A DNA stretch of 64,000 bases from the NCBI RefSeq assembly GCF_913060805.1, contig NZ_CAJXTC010000020.1:1-64000 (forward strand). The letters are read 5' to 3'. Every line of letters begins with the position of its first letter. Positions within the stretch are counted from its first letter, which is position 1. The notes under the pieces are model-generated. The model had not been told where the DNA came from and did no database searches. It saw only the letters and a list, made by a program, of their open reading frames with translations. Shown here piece by piece: positions 1 to 7,747 of this stretch. The position numbers and the translations under genes are program-made. The stretch is from an uncultured Draconibacterium sp. Lineage in GTDB: Bacteria > Bacteroidota > Bacteroidia > Bacteroidales > Prolixibacteraceae.

Positions 1-103
1 CTAATCTCATTTTTACTGGCATAATTCTATTTTTTAATTTTGAAAAATGTGGCGCAAAGATAGTATAAATTTCTGTTTCTGAAACTTTTACTCCTTTATT
101 TAT

Positions 104-139
104 AAAAAAGGATGCCATCTCTTATAAAAGATGGCATCC
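104..139 (-). terminator. Intrinsic terminator of the OmpA-type lipoprotein gene
   Basis: An 11-bp perfect stem (GGATGCCATCT with AGATGGCATCC) and an 8-nt loop are followed, in minus-strand reading, by six U. It lies about 60 nt beyond the stop codon of the lipoprotein gene. Positions 1-103 are AT-rich and I see no gene there. Confidence 0.85.
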
Positions 140-196
140 TCATCACAATGAAAACGAAAAAAATACATTCATTTTCTCCGAATTTCTTATGCGAAA

Positions 197-883
197 TTAA
201 TTCTCGCCAGCCTCTGCTTTTGCAGCATTTACCATGTCTTCGTTAGCCGTGATGGTAAACTCTACGCGACGGTTTTGAGCTTTTCCTTCTTTGGTATCGT
301 TTGTTGCCCGCGGCTGCGATTCACCCATTCCTACCGAATTTAAGCGCGATGCCATAATTCCGTTTGTTTTCAGGAAACTAACAACCGATGCTGCACGTCT
401 TTCCGACAAGGATTGATTGTACGCTTCTGCACCATCGCTGTCGGTATGCCCGATTACCAAAATATCAGTATCCGGATATTTATTGAAAATCTCCACCAGT
501 TTGCCAATATTTGCCTTTGAATCAGCGGTAAGATCTGAACTATCAAATCCAAAACGCACATCGGCATTTTCGTCCAGAATTAACTGAATTCCTTCTTCGC
601 TACGAACAACTTCGGCACCGGGCATTGTTGTTTCAATTTCTTCAGCCTGCTTATCCATTTGTTTGCCAATGACAGCACCGGCACCACCACCAACGGCAGC
701 ACCAACCAAAGCACCTGCCGCACGGTTATCTTTTCCGCCAATTAACGCGCCTAATGCAGCTCCTGCCGCTACACCAATTCCTGCGCCTTTTTGCGAAGAG
801 TTTGCATTTTGCAACGAGCTGCAACTATTTAAAAATATTCCTGCCACAAAAAGGACAAGAACCACTAATGTTGTATTCTTCAT
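197..883 (-). CDS. Gly-zipper OmpA-family peptidoglycan-binding lipoprotein
   Basis: The protein is a 228-aa outer-membrane lipoprotein expected to anchor the envelope to peptidoglycan. Residues 1-21 form a lipoprotein signal ending in the lipobox LNSC (Cys21). Residues about 34-80 are a Gly/Ala-rich glycine zipper (repeated GAALGALIGG-like steps), which usually means a membrane-associated helical hairpin. Residues about 108-215 are an OmpA C-terminal domain, with the GHTDSDG segment and the closing NRRVEF motif that bind diaminopimelate-type peptidoglycan. It ends just before a strong terminator. The lipocalin-like gene upstream lies only 10 nt away on the same strand, so the two may be co-transcribed. 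The family call is secure; the exact physiological role is not visible. Confidence 0.93.
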   Translation of the reverse strand: MKNTTLVVLVLFVAGIFLNSCSSLQNANSSQKGAGIGVAAGAALGALIGGKDNRAAGALVGAAVGGGAGAVIGKQMDKQAEEIETTMPGAEVVRSEEGIQLILDENADVRFGFDSSDLTADSKANIGKLVEIFNKYPDTDILVIGHTDSDGAEAYNQSLSERRAASVVSFLKTNGIMASRLNSVGMGESQPRATNDTKEGKAQNRRVEFTITANEDMVNAAKAEAGEN

Positions 884-893
884 AACTATGATC

Positions 894-1364
894 TTAATTT
901 TTTACGAATTGATAATAAATTGAAATGATGCTGCCCTCGAATGACGCATCCTGGGCCAAAACAAATTCGGTTTCCGATTCCGAAATTAACTTCAGCTTAT
1001 AACCGGCAGTTACATCTTTTGGCTTCACTCCATCGGGAATAAACTTCCACAGGAAATAAATGTCCTGTCCATCTTCTTCCATAAACCATTTAATCGAATG
1101 AGTGGAGTTTATGCAGGCCACATCCATAAAAGAGTAGGTTCCTGAATTGTTATTGCTAACGAAGGTCCATTCGCTGCCCTCGAAACAATCGGGCGATGCC
1201 TGGTTAAACAGCTCTTTAATCTCCACTTTGTTTCCCTGATCGGTTGTGATCGACGACAATGTCCAGTTGCCTTTTAAACCTTTCTGCGAATTCCTCACTT
1301 GTTTTGTAGTGCTGCACGCCGCAAATAAAGCTACAAGCGCCAGCAAAAGAAATTTGTGTTTCAT
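894..1364 (-). CDS. Lipocalin-like lipoprotein
   Basis: A 156-aa lipoprotein with a signal ending at Cys17 (LFAACSTT). The open frame runs upstream to 1574, but the added 70 residues overlap the rfbB 3' end and cover a terminator hairpin, and the lipoprotein signal begins at ATG 1364, so I chose that start. After the signal, the segment GLKGNWTLSSI is the typical opening strand of the lipocalin-like families of Bacteroidota, followed by alternating beta strands and a lone Cys pair (about 59 and 78). Such proteins bind hydrophobic ligands or stabilise the envelope, but no ligand can be inferred here. It lies 10 nt upstream of the OmpA-type lipoprotein on the same strand. Confidence 0.8.
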   Translation of the reverse strand: MKHKFLLLALVALFAACSTTKQVRNSQKGLKGNWTLSSITTDQGNKVEIKELFNQASPDCFEGSEWTFVSNNNSGTYSFMDVACINSTHSIKWFMEEDGQDIYFLWKFIPDGVKPKDVTAGYKLKLISESETEFVLAQDASFEGSIISIYYQFVKN

Positions 1365-1455
1365 ATTTGTGCTTTTAATTTTTGTATGTTTTGAGAACGG
1401 AATTTTGTGTTCGTACAAGTTACAACAATCCATTTTGCATTCAAAAACTAAAACA

Positions 1456-1487
1456 GAAAAGGAGACACAATGTTGTATCTCCTTTTC
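1456..1487 (-). terminator. Intrinsic terminator of rfbB
   Basis: A 15-nt arm GAAAAGGAGACACAA pairs with TTGTATCTCCTTTTC (one C-A mismatch), about 20 nt after the rfbB stop. The T-rich arm end provides the U-tract. It separates rfbB from the lipoprotein genes. Confidence 0.75.
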
Positions 1488-1507
1488 AAAAAATATTTTG
1501 GTAAAAT

Positions 1508-2560
1508 TTATCTTTTCACATACTGCTGCTCGTAGTATTTCTGATAATCTCCCGATGTTAAATTTTCCAGCCACTCGGTATTTTCGAGGTACCAGTCGAT
1601 GGTCTTTTCAATACCTTCTTCAAACTGCAGCGACGGTTCCCAGCCCAGTTCGTTTTTAATTTTTGTGGCATCGATAGCGTAACGTAAGTCATGGCCGGCG
1701 CGGTCTTTCACATAAGTGATCAGTTTTTCCGATTCACCTTCCGGGCGTCCAAGCTTTTCATCCATTTTGCGGCACATCACACGAATCAGGTCGATGTTCG
1801 TCCACTCATTAAAACCTCCAATATTATAGGTTTCGCCAATTTCTCCTTTATGGAAAATTACATCGATGGCACGGGCGTGATCAACCACCCACAACCAGTC
1901 GCGAACGTTTTCGCCTTTACCGTAAACCGGCAGCGGCTTGTTGTTTTTTATGTTGTGGATGAACAGTGGAATCAATTTCTCGGGAAACTGGAACGAACCA
2001 TAATTATTCGAACAGTTTGAAATAACGGTTGGCACACCAAATGTATCGTTGTAAGCACGTACAAAATGATCGGAACTGGCTTTTGACGCCGAATACGGAC
2101 TATGCGGATCGTAAGCAGTTTCTTCGGCAAACATTCCTTCGTCGCCCAGCGAACCATAAACCTCATCGGTTGAAATGTGATAGAAACGTTTGTCCTCAAA
2201 ATTGTCCTTCCAGATGTGTTTTGCAGCGTTCAGCAAATTAACGGTACCAATTACGTTGGTAAAAACAAACTCTGTTGGGTTCGAAATCGAACGATCGACA
2301 TGCGACTCGGCAGCCAAATGGATCACACCATCAAACTGACGCTCTTCAAACAGTTTTTGGATAAAATCGCTGTCAACAATATCGCCTTTTACAAATTCGT
2401 AATTGGGTTTGTCTTCAATATCTTTTAAATTATTGAGATTACCTGCGTAAGTTAGTTTATCGAGATTTACAATTTTGTAATCGGGGTAGTTATTTACAAA
2501 TAAACGAACCACGTGAGATCCGATAAAACCGGCACCTCCGGTAATTAGTATTGTCTTCAT
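1508..2560 (-). CDS. rfbB: dTDP-glucose 4,6-dehydratase
   Basis: A 350-aa short-chain dehydrogenase/reductase of the extended type, full length for RfbB/RmlB. It converts dTDP-glucose to dTDP-4-keto-6-deoxyglucose, the first committed step to dTDP-rhamnose and other deoxysugars of surface polysaccharides. The N-terminal TGGAGFIGSH is the NAD-binding loop. The active-site segment STDEVYGSL carries the Thr-Asp-Glu triad, and YSASK supplies the catalytic Tyr and Lys. The C-terminal substrate-binding part contains NVRDWLWVVDH, typical of this enzyme rather than of GalE. The rest of the rml pathway is not in the window. galE lies 73 nt upstream on the same strand, forming a small nucleotide-sugar cluster. 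Confidence 0.95.
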   Translation of the reverse strand: MKTILITGGAGFIGSHVVRLFVNNYPDYKIVNLDKLTYAGNLNNLKDIEDKPNYEFVKGDIVDSDFIQKLFEERQFDGVIHLAAESHVDRSISNPTEFVFTNVIGTVNLLNAAKHIWKDNFEDKRFYHISTDEVYGSLGDEGMFAEETAYDPHSPYSASKASSDHFVRAYNDTFGVPTVISNCSNNYGSFQFPEKLIPLFIHNIKNNKPLPVYGKGENVRDWLWVVDHARAIDVIFHKGEIGETYNIGGFNEWTNIDLIRVMCRKMDEKLGRPEGESEKLITYVKDRAGHDLRYAIDATKIKNELGWEPSLQFEEGIEKTIDWYLENTEWLENLTSGDYQKYYEQQYVKR

Positions 2561-2578
2561 AATGTGTCTGTTTTATGG

Positions 2579-2586
2579 CAAAAATA
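2579..2586 (-). promoter_or_regulatory. Candidate -7 box upstream of rfbB
   Basis: The minus strand reads TATTTTTG, a full match to TAnnTTTG, about 20 nt upstream of the rfbB ATG. A -33 TTTG at ideal spacing is not obvious. It suggests rfbB can be transcribed independently of galE. Confidence 0.45.
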
Positions 2587-2633
2587 CAGGAATTGATCAA
2601 AATAAAACTGACAAAGGTTTTATTTCGAAAATA

Positions 2634-3662
2634 TTATTGAATTCCGCGAACTTTTTTCTCCCAGTTCCAGGCCGAAAGTAAGGTTTCTTCCGTTCCTTTT
2701 TCAGCTTTCCAACCCAGTTCTTCGTTGGCAAAAGTAGTATCGGCCCAAATTTTTTCAATATCTCCTGCACGACGACCAACAATTTTATAGTTCAGTTTTA
2801 CGCCTGTTGCTTTCTCGAAACCGTTTACGATCTCCAGCACAGACAAACCATTTCCGGTTCCCAGGTTAAAAATTTCGTAGTTCTTTTTGTTTTTGCCTTC
2901 CAGCAGTCGCTCAATGGCAACTACGTGTGCTTTGGCCAAATCAACCACGTTAATGTAATCGCGAACGGCTGAACCATCCACAGTATCGTAATCGTCGCCA
3001 AAAACTTTCAACTCGTCGCGTAAACCGGCGGCGGTTTGTGTAATAAAAGGCACCAGGTTTTGTGGAACGCCCAATGGAAGTTCTCCAATTAACGCAGTTG
3101 GATGTGCTCCAATCGGGTTAAAATAGCGAAGTGCAATTCCTTTCAATTGTGGGAAAGCAGCAATGCTGTCGCTTAAAATATCTTCGTTAACACGTTTGGT
3201 ATTTCCGTATGGCGACTCGGCGTCTTTACGTGGTGTTTCTTCGGTTACCGGCAAAACATCAGGCTGCCCGTAAACGGTACACGACGACGAGAAAACAATA
3301 TTTGCCACATTATATTTCAACTGGCAATCCAGCAAGTTCATCAACGATACCAGGTTGTTGCGGTAGTACAACAATGGTTTTTCAACTGATTCGCCAACTG
3401 CTTTCGAAGCTGCAAAATGAATAATTGCCTCAATATCCGAATTCCTGCTAAAAAACTCATCGGTTTTTGCAGCATCCGCCAAATCAAACTGCTCGAATGC
3501 CGGTTTTTTACCTGAAATTTTTTCGATGTTATCAAGTACGTCAATACTTGAGTTTGAAAGGTCGTCGACAATTACAACATCGTAACCCGAATTCTGTAAT
3601 TCAACAACGGTGTGCGAACCAATGTATCCGGTTCCGCCTGTAACTAAAATCTTTTTTGCCAT
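2634..3662 (-). CDS. galE: UDP-glucose 4-epimerase
   Basis: A 342-aa enzyme that interconverts UDP-glucose and UDP-galactose for the Leloir pathway and for glycan building blocks. The Rossmann loop TGGTGYIGSH is at residues 7-16. Ser-rich SSSCTVYG carries the catalytic Ser, and YGNTK gives the Tyr/Lys pair. The C-terminal region has GRRAGDIEKIWADT, characteristic of GalE, where the arginines and the Asp contact UDP-sugar. Length and motif order are those of bacterial GalE. The gene is divergent from the HU/SPOR gene, with about 150 nt between them. Confidence 0.95.
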   Translation of the reverse strand: MAKKILVTGGTGYIGSHTVVELQNSGYDVVIVDDLSNSSIDVLDNIEKISGKKPAFEQFDLADAAKTDEFFSRNSDIEAIIHFAASKAVGESVEKPLLYYRNNLVSLMNLLDCQLKYNVANIVFSSSCTVYGQPDVLPVTEETPRKDAESPYGNTKRVNEDILSDSIAAFPQLKGIALRYFNPIGAHPTALIGELPLGVPQNLVPFITQTAAGLRDELKVFGDDYDTVDGSAVRDYINVVDLAKAHVVAIERLLEGKNKKNYEIFNLGTGNGLSVLEIVNGFEKATGVKLNYKIVGRRAGDIEKIWADTTFANEELGWKAEKGTEETLLSAWNWEKKVRGIQ

Positions 3663-3683
3663 TACTTTTATTGATTTGAGCCG

Positions 3684-3691
3684 TAAAAGTA
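3684..3691 (-). promoter_or_regulatory. Candidate -7 box upstream of galE
   Basis: The minus strand reads TACTTTTA, one base off TAnnTTTG, about 22 nt upstream of the galE ATG. The same G-to-A variant occurs before several other genes in the window. Confidence 0.35.
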
Positions 3692-3766
3692 GAAAAAAAC
3701 GATGCAGAAATCCACAGTTTACCCACTTGTGTGGCAGGCTTTTGTAAAAACTTAATTTTTGGGCAG

Positions 3767-3796
3767 TTGCAGTTTACTTTATGTTTTGTAATTTTA
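3767..3796 (+). promoter_or_regulatory. Candidate promoter of the HU/SPOR gene
   Basis: TTG at 3767-3769 and TAATTTTA at 3789-3796 are separated by 19 nt, the spacing expected for a Bacteroidota -33/-7 pair; the last base of the -7 box deviates. The box ends 18 nt before the proposed GTG start, which argues against the upstream ATG at 3731. Confidence 0.45.
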
Positions 3797-3814
3797 CCAC
3801 CTAAATTCATTCAA

Positions 3815-4939
3815 GTGAGCTTCGGAAAAGAAATATACACACTTCTGTTACAACACGATATTGTAATCATTCCCGGGTTGGGTGCTTTTGTTTCGGAATA
3901 CCGGCCGGCGGTGATTAGCGATGAGAGCGATGAAATAAAACCTCCGTCGAAAACAATTTCGTTTAACGGGCAACTAAAAAACAACGACGGATTATTGGTT
4001 GGCCATATTGCCGAAAAACTCCACATATCGCATTTTAACGCCTTGGTTCGAATTGAAAAAGAACGCGACGAAATGCTTTTTAAACTCGACAAAGGCGATG
4101 AAGTTTTTGTTGAAGGCGTGGGTACACTTTCGCACAACGAACAGGGTGAAATCGTTTTTGAAGCATCGGAAGAAGAGAATATGTTACTTGATTCGTTTGG
4201 CCTTGGCGCCATGTCGATCAGCGAACCGGAGCCTCCCAAACCGCCTGTTGAGGAAACACCTCCCGCAGCGAAAGAGGAGCAACAACCTGAAGTTGAGCCG
4301 GAGCCCGAAGTAACAGAACCGGAGCCTGAACCAGAACCACAGGAAGAAGAAACCGTTACCGAAGAGCCGGTGGTTGAAAAACCGGAACCAAAAGAAGAAA
4401 AACAAGAAGTTCGTTCGAAAGAAAAAGAGGAGAAAAAGCGGAAACCGTGGATGTTCCTGCTCATTATCATTCCATTGCTCGCTGTTTCTGTATTTATTTT
4501 TCTGAAAGGATTTAACAATAACGAAGGAGACGATAACGAAAAAATGCCACCGGTAAATATTACCGAAGAAGTTGCGACAGAACAGGAACCGGTTGTTATT
4601 GACTCGGCCGCAACCGACTCAGTATCAATTGCCCAAGAAGACACAACTTTGGCTGCCGATACCACACAAAACATACCAGAGCCTGTTAAAGAAATGCCTT
4701 TGGAACAGGACTCGATTAAGTACTATCTGGTAGGCGGAAGTTTTTCGGTAAAAGAAAATGCTGATAATTATTTGCTCGAATTGCAGAAAAAAGGGTACGA
4801 AGCTTTTCATGTTGGCAAAAAAGGTCGTTTCTTTATCGTAGGTATAGCTGGCTATAAAACCTTTAGCGAAGCCGATGCTGCTAAAGTGAAATATATGGAA
4901 GACAATCCGGGGTCGGAAGTTTGGGTTTACAAAAAATAA
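3815..4939 (+). CDS. HU-CCDC81-like and SPOR domain membrane protein
   Basis: A 374-aa single-pass membrane protein found widely in Bacteroidota. The GTG at 3815 is chosen because the family begins at SFGKEIYTLLLQHDIVIIPG and a promoter-like box lies between this GTG and the upstream ATG (3731). Residues 1 to about 75 form a HU-CCDC81-type nucleic-acid-binding fold with PGLGAFV. Residues about 125-205 are a Glu/Pro-rich low-complexity linker, about 210-231 a transmembrane helix (FLLIIIPLLAVSVFIFL) after a basic KKRKP cluster, and about 300-374 a SPOR domain (YYLVGGSF to the C terminus) that binds denuded peptidoglycan. The topology therefore places a possible DNA-binding domain inside and a septal-wall-binding domain outside. 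The family is known; the cellular role is inferred. Confidence 0.9.
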   Translation: MSFGKEIYTLLLQHDIVIIPGLGAFVSEYRPAVISDESDEIKPPSKTISFNGQLKNNDGLLVGHIAEKLHISHFNALVRIEKERDEMLFKLDKGDEVFVEGVGTLSHNEQGEIVFEASEEENMLLDSFGLGAMSISEPEPPKPPVEETPPAAKEEQQPEVEPEPEVTEPEPEPEPQEEETVTEEPVVEKPEPKEEKQEVRSKEKEEKKRKPWMFLLIIIPLLAVSVFIFLKGFNNNEGDDNEKMPPVNITEEVATEQEPVVIDSAATDSVSIAQEDTTLAADTTQNIPEPVKEMPLEQDSIKYYLVGGSFSVKENADNYLLELQKKGYEAFHVGKKGRFFIVGIAGYKTFSEADAAKVKYMEDNPGSEVWVYKK

Positions 4940-5087
4940 ACTTACAGTTATCTCAAATAATTGTAAAAAGCTGGAAAAAGAGAGAGGATTGTTAGGTTAA
5001 AGCAACAATTTAATTAATATTGGGTTACTATTTAACAGTAAGCCCGTAAAATAATAAACAACTCAACGCTAATTAAAAACTGTTATT

Positions 5088-5459
5088 ATGAATATAGCGC
5101 TCTGGATTATTCAAATTGTTATTGCTGCTCTCTTTCTTACAACAGGTTCGCTGAAACTTGTTTTGCCCAAAGACAACTTAAGAAAAGTATTCGAATGGAT
5201 CGAAGATTTCACTGAACAACGACTACGATTAATCGGTGCGTTTGAAGTGTTGGGCGGACTGGGACTTTTCCTGCCGGGCGTTTATTCTGTATTCGAGATT
5301 TTAATTCCGATATCGGCTATCGGACTCACAATTATTATGGTTCTTGCCACTTTTGTTCATTCAAAAAGAAAAGAAACAAAAGACCTGGTATTTAATATAA
5401 TTGTCCTGATTATGCTCTTGCTTGTTGTTGCCGGACGATTGTTCCTGGTTAAGCTGTAG
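5088..5459 (+). CDS. DoxX family membrane protein
   Basis: A 123-aa protein with four hydrophobic segments: residues about 3-23, 45-65, 70-92 and 100-120. The first segment with TTGSLKLV and the second with RLIGAFEVLGGLGLFLPG are the conserved DoxX features. DoxX-like proteins are small integral membrane proteins, some linked to terminal oxidases or oxidative-stress complexes; the substrate is unknown for most. It stands alone between the HU/SPOR gene (149 nt upstream) and dodecin (144 nt downstream) on the same strand. Confidence 0.85.
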   Translation: MNIALWIIQIVIAALFLTTGSLKLVLPKDNLRKVFEWIEDFTEQRLRLIGAFEVLGGLGLFLPGVYSVFEILIPISAIGLTIIMVLATFVHSKRKETKDLVFNIIVLIMLLLVVAGRLFLVKL

Positions 5460-5603
5460 CACACTTCCCCGATTATTACTTCCTCGTTTTTATTGATTAT
5501 AGTGTACAGCTAAAATTAAAGCTGTGTGTATAACTATTTATGGTTACGCTGCGTAAAAGATGAAACCGTTTAAAATTTAGTAATAACCAAAAAACTGAAA
5601 GTT

Positions 5604-5813
5604 ATGCCTAACAGCGTTTACAAAATTGTTGAGCTGGTTGGAAGCAGCCCGGTATCGTGGGAACAAGCCTCTCAAAATGCCATAAAAATGGCCTCAAAAT
5701 CATTACGCGATTTACGAATTGCAGAAGTGTGCCAAATGGACATTCATATTTCCGAAGGCGAAATTGAATGTTACCGTGTAAAACTAAAAGTATCGTTTAA
5801 ATACGAAGATTAA
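5604..5813 (+). CDS. Dodecin family flavin-binding protein
   Basis: A 69-aa protein of typical dodecin length. Dodecins assemble into hollow dodecamers that store flavins or flavin precursors and protect the cell from photoreactive flavin. The pattern VYKIVELVGSSPVSWEQA, the downstream ASKSLRDLRIAEV helix and the closing YRVKLKVSFKYE strand are diagnostic. The Trp at position 19 (SWEQA) is the residue expected to stack on the isoalloxazine ring. The protein is small and soluble, with no signal peptide. The neighbouring DoxX gene may be only coincidentally adjacent. Confidence 0.93.
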   Translation: MPNSVYKIVELVGSSPVSWEQASQNAIKMASKSLRDLRIAEVCQMDIHISEGEIECYRVKLKVSFKYED

Positions 5814-5922
5814 TCGATTACGAATTACATGCCCCAAACTTTTCGATTGCAGAATTGATCGTAATTTCTGAAATATCTTTCAGGGAACAAGTTGTTTTGG
5901 CTGCTGCCAGCCGCTAATTACA

Positions 5923-7377
5923 TTATAACTTTTCGATGGTAAAGATCTGATTTCGGTCGAATTCGCTCCAGTAACGGATGGCTAGTTTTTCAATATACAA
6001 CCAGTATTGTTCGGTTAGCAGACCATGGGTTTGAACACCGTATTTTATCTCCTCCTGCATTTGTGCCGCAATTTCAGGCTTCACCGAGATCTTTATTTTT
6101 TGATTGTTGAAAGTAGCTGTAATTGTTGGAACCTCCAGAATTGTATCGGATACGGTAATTAATCCTTGCCCGATTGTGGCACCGCTACTAATCTGAATAC
6201 CATCGTTAAAACAACTGAGCGGTGGTTTCTTCCCGGCAAAAGTGCTAATCGTAAGATTATTCACCCCAACGTTAAAATACTCCATGGCACGAATCCCCAT
6301 TTTTGCGCCAATAATAGAATAAATGCCGGTGTGCCCGTGAATTTCGTTGGTCATACTAATGGCTTTCCATTCTATCAATCCGTAATTTTCGATGGTAGAT
6401 TCCAACATTTTTGCATAGGCTGGTTTGTACAACTCAGCAGCTACAGGAAAGGAATTAAAAACGCGATTAGTTGTTTGGTTTCCCGACTCCAGAATGGCAG
6501 AAATGGCCTTGTTAACTACTTCGTCAGGTAGCTCGTTTTGCACAGTCACATAACTCACTTCGCCTTCTGCCTTTTCTGTTTGAAATAGAATCGGTACTGT
6601 TAGATAAAGCGCTACCAGATCGTCCCAAAGCTGCAGGTGTTCTGCTTTCTTTCGCGAAACAATCTCCGGGTGTTGGTGCACCCAGGCAATCTGCTTTGCA
6701 TACTTTGAGTTGGTATTTTTAACCGTTTCCTGGTAGGCCTCATCTACATTGTAATGATCCGAGTTATTCCCCACCACTTCCAGCGGAATATTCTTATGCT
6801 TGAAATAAGTGTAACTCTCCGGCGACACCGATTCATTAAAATCGGTATCGATATACGGATTATTATACCACACAATTCGCTCGATTTTATCCACATATTC
6901 CGGGTACTTCTCCACTAATTCCGCATAAGTTTTAAGCGATCCCAAAGCCACCAAAGTAATTTTTTCGGGGTAGTCTTCAAATACCGATGATATCAATTCT
7001 ACTGAGCTGACTTTAGTAGAAACAGGCAGTGTTCGTTTTGCTGATGCCCACTTGATTTTTTGTGTGTAAACAGCCCATGGCGGCAAATCTTTATCCAGTC
7101 TTTTATCCAATCCAACCGGAATTCCCTCGTGATGAAAGGCCGAAAGCAGATTATTTACTTTAACAAAAATTGAATCGGGCGCCAGTGTTCCCTGCGAACA
7201 GGTGATGGCCAAAACCCGTGTATCGTTCTGCGCCAGAAACATCGAAATCGCCCGCATGTCGTCAATCGCGCCATCGGTATCAATAATTACATGATACTTG
7301 GGTTTGCCGGAATGTGCCGACACAACCGCATTAAAAACAAGGCTTACAAACAATAGTGCTAAAATCTTTTTAAACAT
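5923..7377 (-). CDS. Secreted nucleoside hydrolase-like protein fused to FmdE-like domain
   Basis: A 484-aa exported protein. ATG 7377 is chosen because it starts a clean signal peptide (about residues 1-21); the frame opens 16 codons earlier at 7425. Residues about 28-300 resemble inosine-uridine nucleoside hydrolases: DTDGAIDD (33-40) is the calcium-binding motif, and HLQLWDDLVALYL matches the C-terminal WD region. The usual GPLTN segment appears only as GSLKT, so the substrate may differ. Residues about 305-484 match the FmdE family: NEIHGHTG, IGAKMGIRAMEYF, then SCFNDGIQISSGATIG. The FmdE CPG motif is replaced by TGI, while the later Cys is kept. I infer a periplasmic enzyme acting on a ribosylated compound, with a metal or cofactor-binding C-terminal half. 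Confidence 0.8.
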   Translation of the reverse strand: MFKKILALLFVSLVFNAVVSAHSGKPKYHVIIDTDGAIDDMRAISMFLAQNDTRVLAITCSQGTLAPDSIFVKVNNLLSAFHHEGIPVGLDKRLDKDLPPWAVYTQKIKWASAKRTLPVSTKVSSVELISSVFEDYPEKITLVALGSLKTYAELVEKYPEYVDKIERIVWYNNPYIDTDFNESVSPESYTYFKHKNIPLEVVGNNSDHYNVDEAYQETVKNTNSKYAKQIAWVHQHPEIVSRKKAEHLQLWDDLVALYLTVPILFQTEKAEGEVSYVTVQNELPDEVVNKAISAILESGNQTTNRVFNSFPVAAELYKPAYAKMLESTIENYGLIEWKAISMTNEIHGHTGIYSIIGAKMGIRAMEYFNVGVNNLTISTFAGKKPPLSCFNDGIQISSGATIGQGLITVSDTILEVPTITATFNNQKIKISVKPEIAAQMQEEIKYGVQTHGLLTEQYWLYIEKLAIRYWSEFDRNQIFTIEKL

Positions 7378-7501
7378 GGGCAAACGGTTATTTTGATTGG
7401 CTAAAGTATTTATTATTTTGAACATTATCTACTTTCAAAAACTCTGTCGAAAAAGATTTCCAATTGATTTAAAAACAATCGCGAATATTTCTATTCCATA
7501 A

Positions 7502-7534
7502 AAAACAAAGCCGGTAATCAATTTTACCGGCTTT
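7502..7534 (-). terminator. Terminator after the S4 protein gene
   Basis: An 11-bp stem AAAGCCGGTAA / TTACCGGCTTT with a T-rich exit on the minus strand lies 7 nt beyond the stop codon of the S4-domain gene. It ends the S4/aminopeptidase transcription unit. Confidence 0.8.
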
Positions 7535-7540
7535 ATCTAT

Positions 7541-7747
7541 TTATACTATTTTAATGGTTTCTCCCATAATTTCGAGCACATCGCCTTTCACCAGCTTCGC
7601 TCTTTTTCTGAACTCGGGTTCACCGTTCCGAACCACTTCACCATCCTCAATGATGATTTTTGCGTGGCCGCCCGTTTGTGCAATTCGCAAGAGCTTTAGA
7701 AGCTTTACCAGTTCAATATATTCGGTGCTCAGCTGAAATTCGCGCAT
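7541..7747 (-). CDS. YbcJ-like S4 RNA-binding protein
   Basis: A 68-aa protein made of a single S4 fold. The segments IELVKLLKLLRIAQTGGHAK and GEVVRNGEPEFRKRAKL match the YbcJ/YaaA-like S4 family, in which the GGxAK and the VxVNGxxExRKR-type loop contact structured RNA. Members are thought to bind rRNA or tRNA, but the target is not known. Its ATG overlaps the stop of the upstream aminopeptidase gene by one base (TAATG arrangement at 7745-7749), so translation is probably coupled. A terminator follows immediately. Confidence 0.88.
   Translation of the reverse strand: MREFQLSTEYIELVKLLKLLRIAQTGGHAKIIIEDGEVVRNGEPEFRKRAKLVKGDVLEIMGETIKIV

Noticed and set aside
1365-1574. N-terminal extension of the lipocalin-like gene
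   Set aside because: It overlaps rfbB and a terminator hairpin; a lipoprotein signal begins at 1364.
3811-4674. 287-codon minus-strand frame opposite the HU/SPOR gene
   Set aside because: It is Ser-rich and mirrors the Glu/Pro-rich linker codons of the sense gene; no domain, signal or start context supports it.
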